6,515 nucleotides of DNA, from positions 1 through 6,515 of the forward strand of contig QFPD01000125.1 of NCBI GenBank assembly GCA_003248845.1, read 5' to 3'. A model generated the notes under the pieces. The model did not search any database. It saw nothing but the letters and a program-made list of their open reading frames with translations, and was not told the origin of the DNA. The translations under genes and the position numbers were made by a program. The stretch is from Microbacterium sp. (GTDB lineage: Bacteria; Actinomycetota; Actinomycetes; Actinomycetales; Microbacteriaceae). Shown piece by piece: positions 5,557 through 6,515 of this stretch (position 1 is the stretch's first letter; the number at the start of each line of letters is the position of its first letter).

Positions 5557-6515
5557 ATGGTGGCCACGCCCGGAGCAGCGCCGGCGGCCCGCCGCAGCGC
5601 GGCGCAGCGGCTGCCATCGACGGGCAGTCTCGCCGATCGCTTCCATCGCCCCCTGCGCGACCTGCGCATCTCTCTCACCGACCGCTGCAACTTCCGCTGC
5701 GTCTACTGCATGCCGCGCGCGGTCTTCGGGCGCGATTACGCCTTCCTCGATCACGAAGAGCTGCTCACGTTCGACGAGATCGAGCGCATCGCCCGGATCT
5801 CGGCGGCGCACGGGGTCCGCAAGCTGCGGCTGACGGGCGGCGAGCCGCTGCTGCGCCGCGGCGTCGAAGAGCTGATCGCGCGGCTTGCCGCACTGCGCAC
5901 GCCCGAAGGCGACCGCCTCGAGATCGCGCTGACGACGAACGGCGCGGCCCTCGCCGTGAAGGCGCAGGCGCTGAAGGATGCCGGGCTCGATCGCCTGACC
6001 GTGTCGATCGATTCGCTCGACGATGAGGTGTTTCAGCGGATGAACGACGTCCGCTTCCCCGTGGCACGGGTCCTCGACGGGATCGATGCCGCGCACGCGG
6101 CGGGCCTCGGCCCGATCAAACTCAACATGGTCGTCAAGCGCGGGCTCAATGACGGCGAGATCGAGGAGATGGCCTCCCGCTTCAGAGGCACGCCGTACAC
6201 CCTCCGCTTCATCGAGTACATGGACGTCGGCACCTCGAACGGATGGGAGCTCGACGAGGTGGTCCCTGCCGCCGAGATCGTGGCGCGCATCGATGCCCGG
6301 TTCGCCCTGGAAGAGCTCCCGCCCGCCGTGCCGGGTGAGACGGCGCGGCGCTGGCGCTATCGCGACGGAGCGGGCGAGATCGGGGTCATCTCATCGGTGA
6401 CCAACACCTTCTGCGGCACCTGCAATCGGGCACGCATCTCGACCGAGGGCAAGCTCTACACCTGTCTGTTCGCGACGGAGGGGCACGATCTGCGCGCCCT
6501 GCTGCGCGGCGGCGC
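5557..6515 (+). CDS. moaA: MoaA, GTP 3',8-cyclase, 3' end outside window
   Basis: This radical-SAM enzyme converts GTP to (8S)-3',8-cyclo-7,8-dihydroguanosine 5'-triphosphate, the first step of molybdopterin cofactor synthesis. The window holds 319 complete codons. The SAM-binding 4Fe-4S cluster motif C-x3-C-x2-C is at C44, C48 and C51 (CNFRCVYC). A GGEP motif is at 94-97. The substrate-side cluster C-x2-C-x13-C is at C286, C289 and C303. R291 and R293 in CNRAR match arginines that contact GTP in characterised MoaA. Relatives are about 330-360 aa, so a few dozen residues are missing, including the C-terminal Gly-Gly tail. The N-terminus carries about 25 extra Ala/Arg-rich residues before the usual [12 protein letters not shown]. 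The ATG at 5557 is preceded by AAGGGGGTGGAGG; the GTG directly after it is an alternative start. It is probably co-transcribed with modABC, 36 bp upstream, so molybdate import and cofactor synthesis would be linked. Confidence 0.95.
   Translation, partial: MVATPGAAPAARRSAAQRLPSTGSLADRFHRPLRDLRISLTDRCNFRCVYCMPRAVFGRDYAFLDHEELLTFDEIERIARISAAHGVRKLRLTGGEPLLRRGVEELIARLAALRTPEGDRLEIALTTNGAALAVKAQALKDAGLDRLTVSIDSLDDEVFQRMNDVRFPVARVLDGIDAAHAAGLGPIKLNMVVKRGLNDGEIEEMASRFRGTPYTLRFIEYMDVGTSNGWELDEVVPAAEIVARIDARFALEELPPAVPGETARRWRYRDGAGEIGVISSVTNTFCGTCNRARISTEGKLYTCLFATEGHDLRALLRGG

Noticed and set aside
4747..5690. Minus-strand open frames opposite modC and the start of moaA
   Set aside because: No family features; the plus strand carries complete ABC ATPase motifs and the MoaA cysteine motif in these bases.
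1..6515. Mobile elements, CRISPR arrays, tRNA or rRNA genes, phage or defence genes
   Set aside because: No long repeats, transposase or integrase motifs, repeat-spacer pattern or tRNA-like folds were seen; base composition and codon use look uniform across the window.

Overview
The window is dense, high-GC DNA with the GC-ending codons, GTG/ATG starts, short intergenic gaps and frequent GGATGCC-type words expected of an actinobacterium. The protein sequences look like Microbacteriaceae (Microbacterium or a close relative). That placement is an impression from sequence style and was not tested by a search.

Left part, minus strand (1-1565): transcription runs leftward through an RraA-family protein (1565-1095), then a 46-codon remnant of a VOC/glyoxalase-like protein (1071-931), then a CPA1-type Na+/H+ antiporter (851 to beyond base 1). 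The VOC remnant keeps the family's first and last segments joined in frame, with the middle missing.

Middle (1566-1771): a 206-bp divergent control region between the RraA gene and a plus-strand nitroreductase. It holds a near-perfect 16-bp palindrome and smaller repeats. The nitroreductase (1772-2338) is followed by an 80-bp gap that contains the most striking regulatory DNA in the window: a -35/-10 promoter whose 17-bp spacer is almost exactly filled by an 18-bp inverted repeat, with a -10 placed so that transcription would begin at the GTG start codon of the next gene.

Right part, plus strand (2419-6515): a molybdenum module. A 137-aa protein joining a MerR/excisionase-like helix-turn-helix to a Mop/TOBE molybdate-binding domain is followed by modA (lipoprotein binding protein), modB (permease) and modC (ATPase). 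Each of these genes overlaps the next by 4 bp. After 36 bp comes moaA, the radical-SAM enzyme that starts molybdopterin synthesis, cut by the window end. Together these genes would sense molybdate, import it and begin making the cofactor that uses it. The likely control logic is that the HTH-TOBE protein reads cytoplasmic molybdate and acts on the operator in its own promoter. This is inference from domain content and position.

No RNA genes, insertion sequences, CRISPR arrays or phage genes were seen. Most content is ordinary for the group. The points worth a second look are the operator-in-spacer promoter, the compact HTH-Mop regulator, the internally deleted VOC gene and the palindrome upstream of the nitroreductase.
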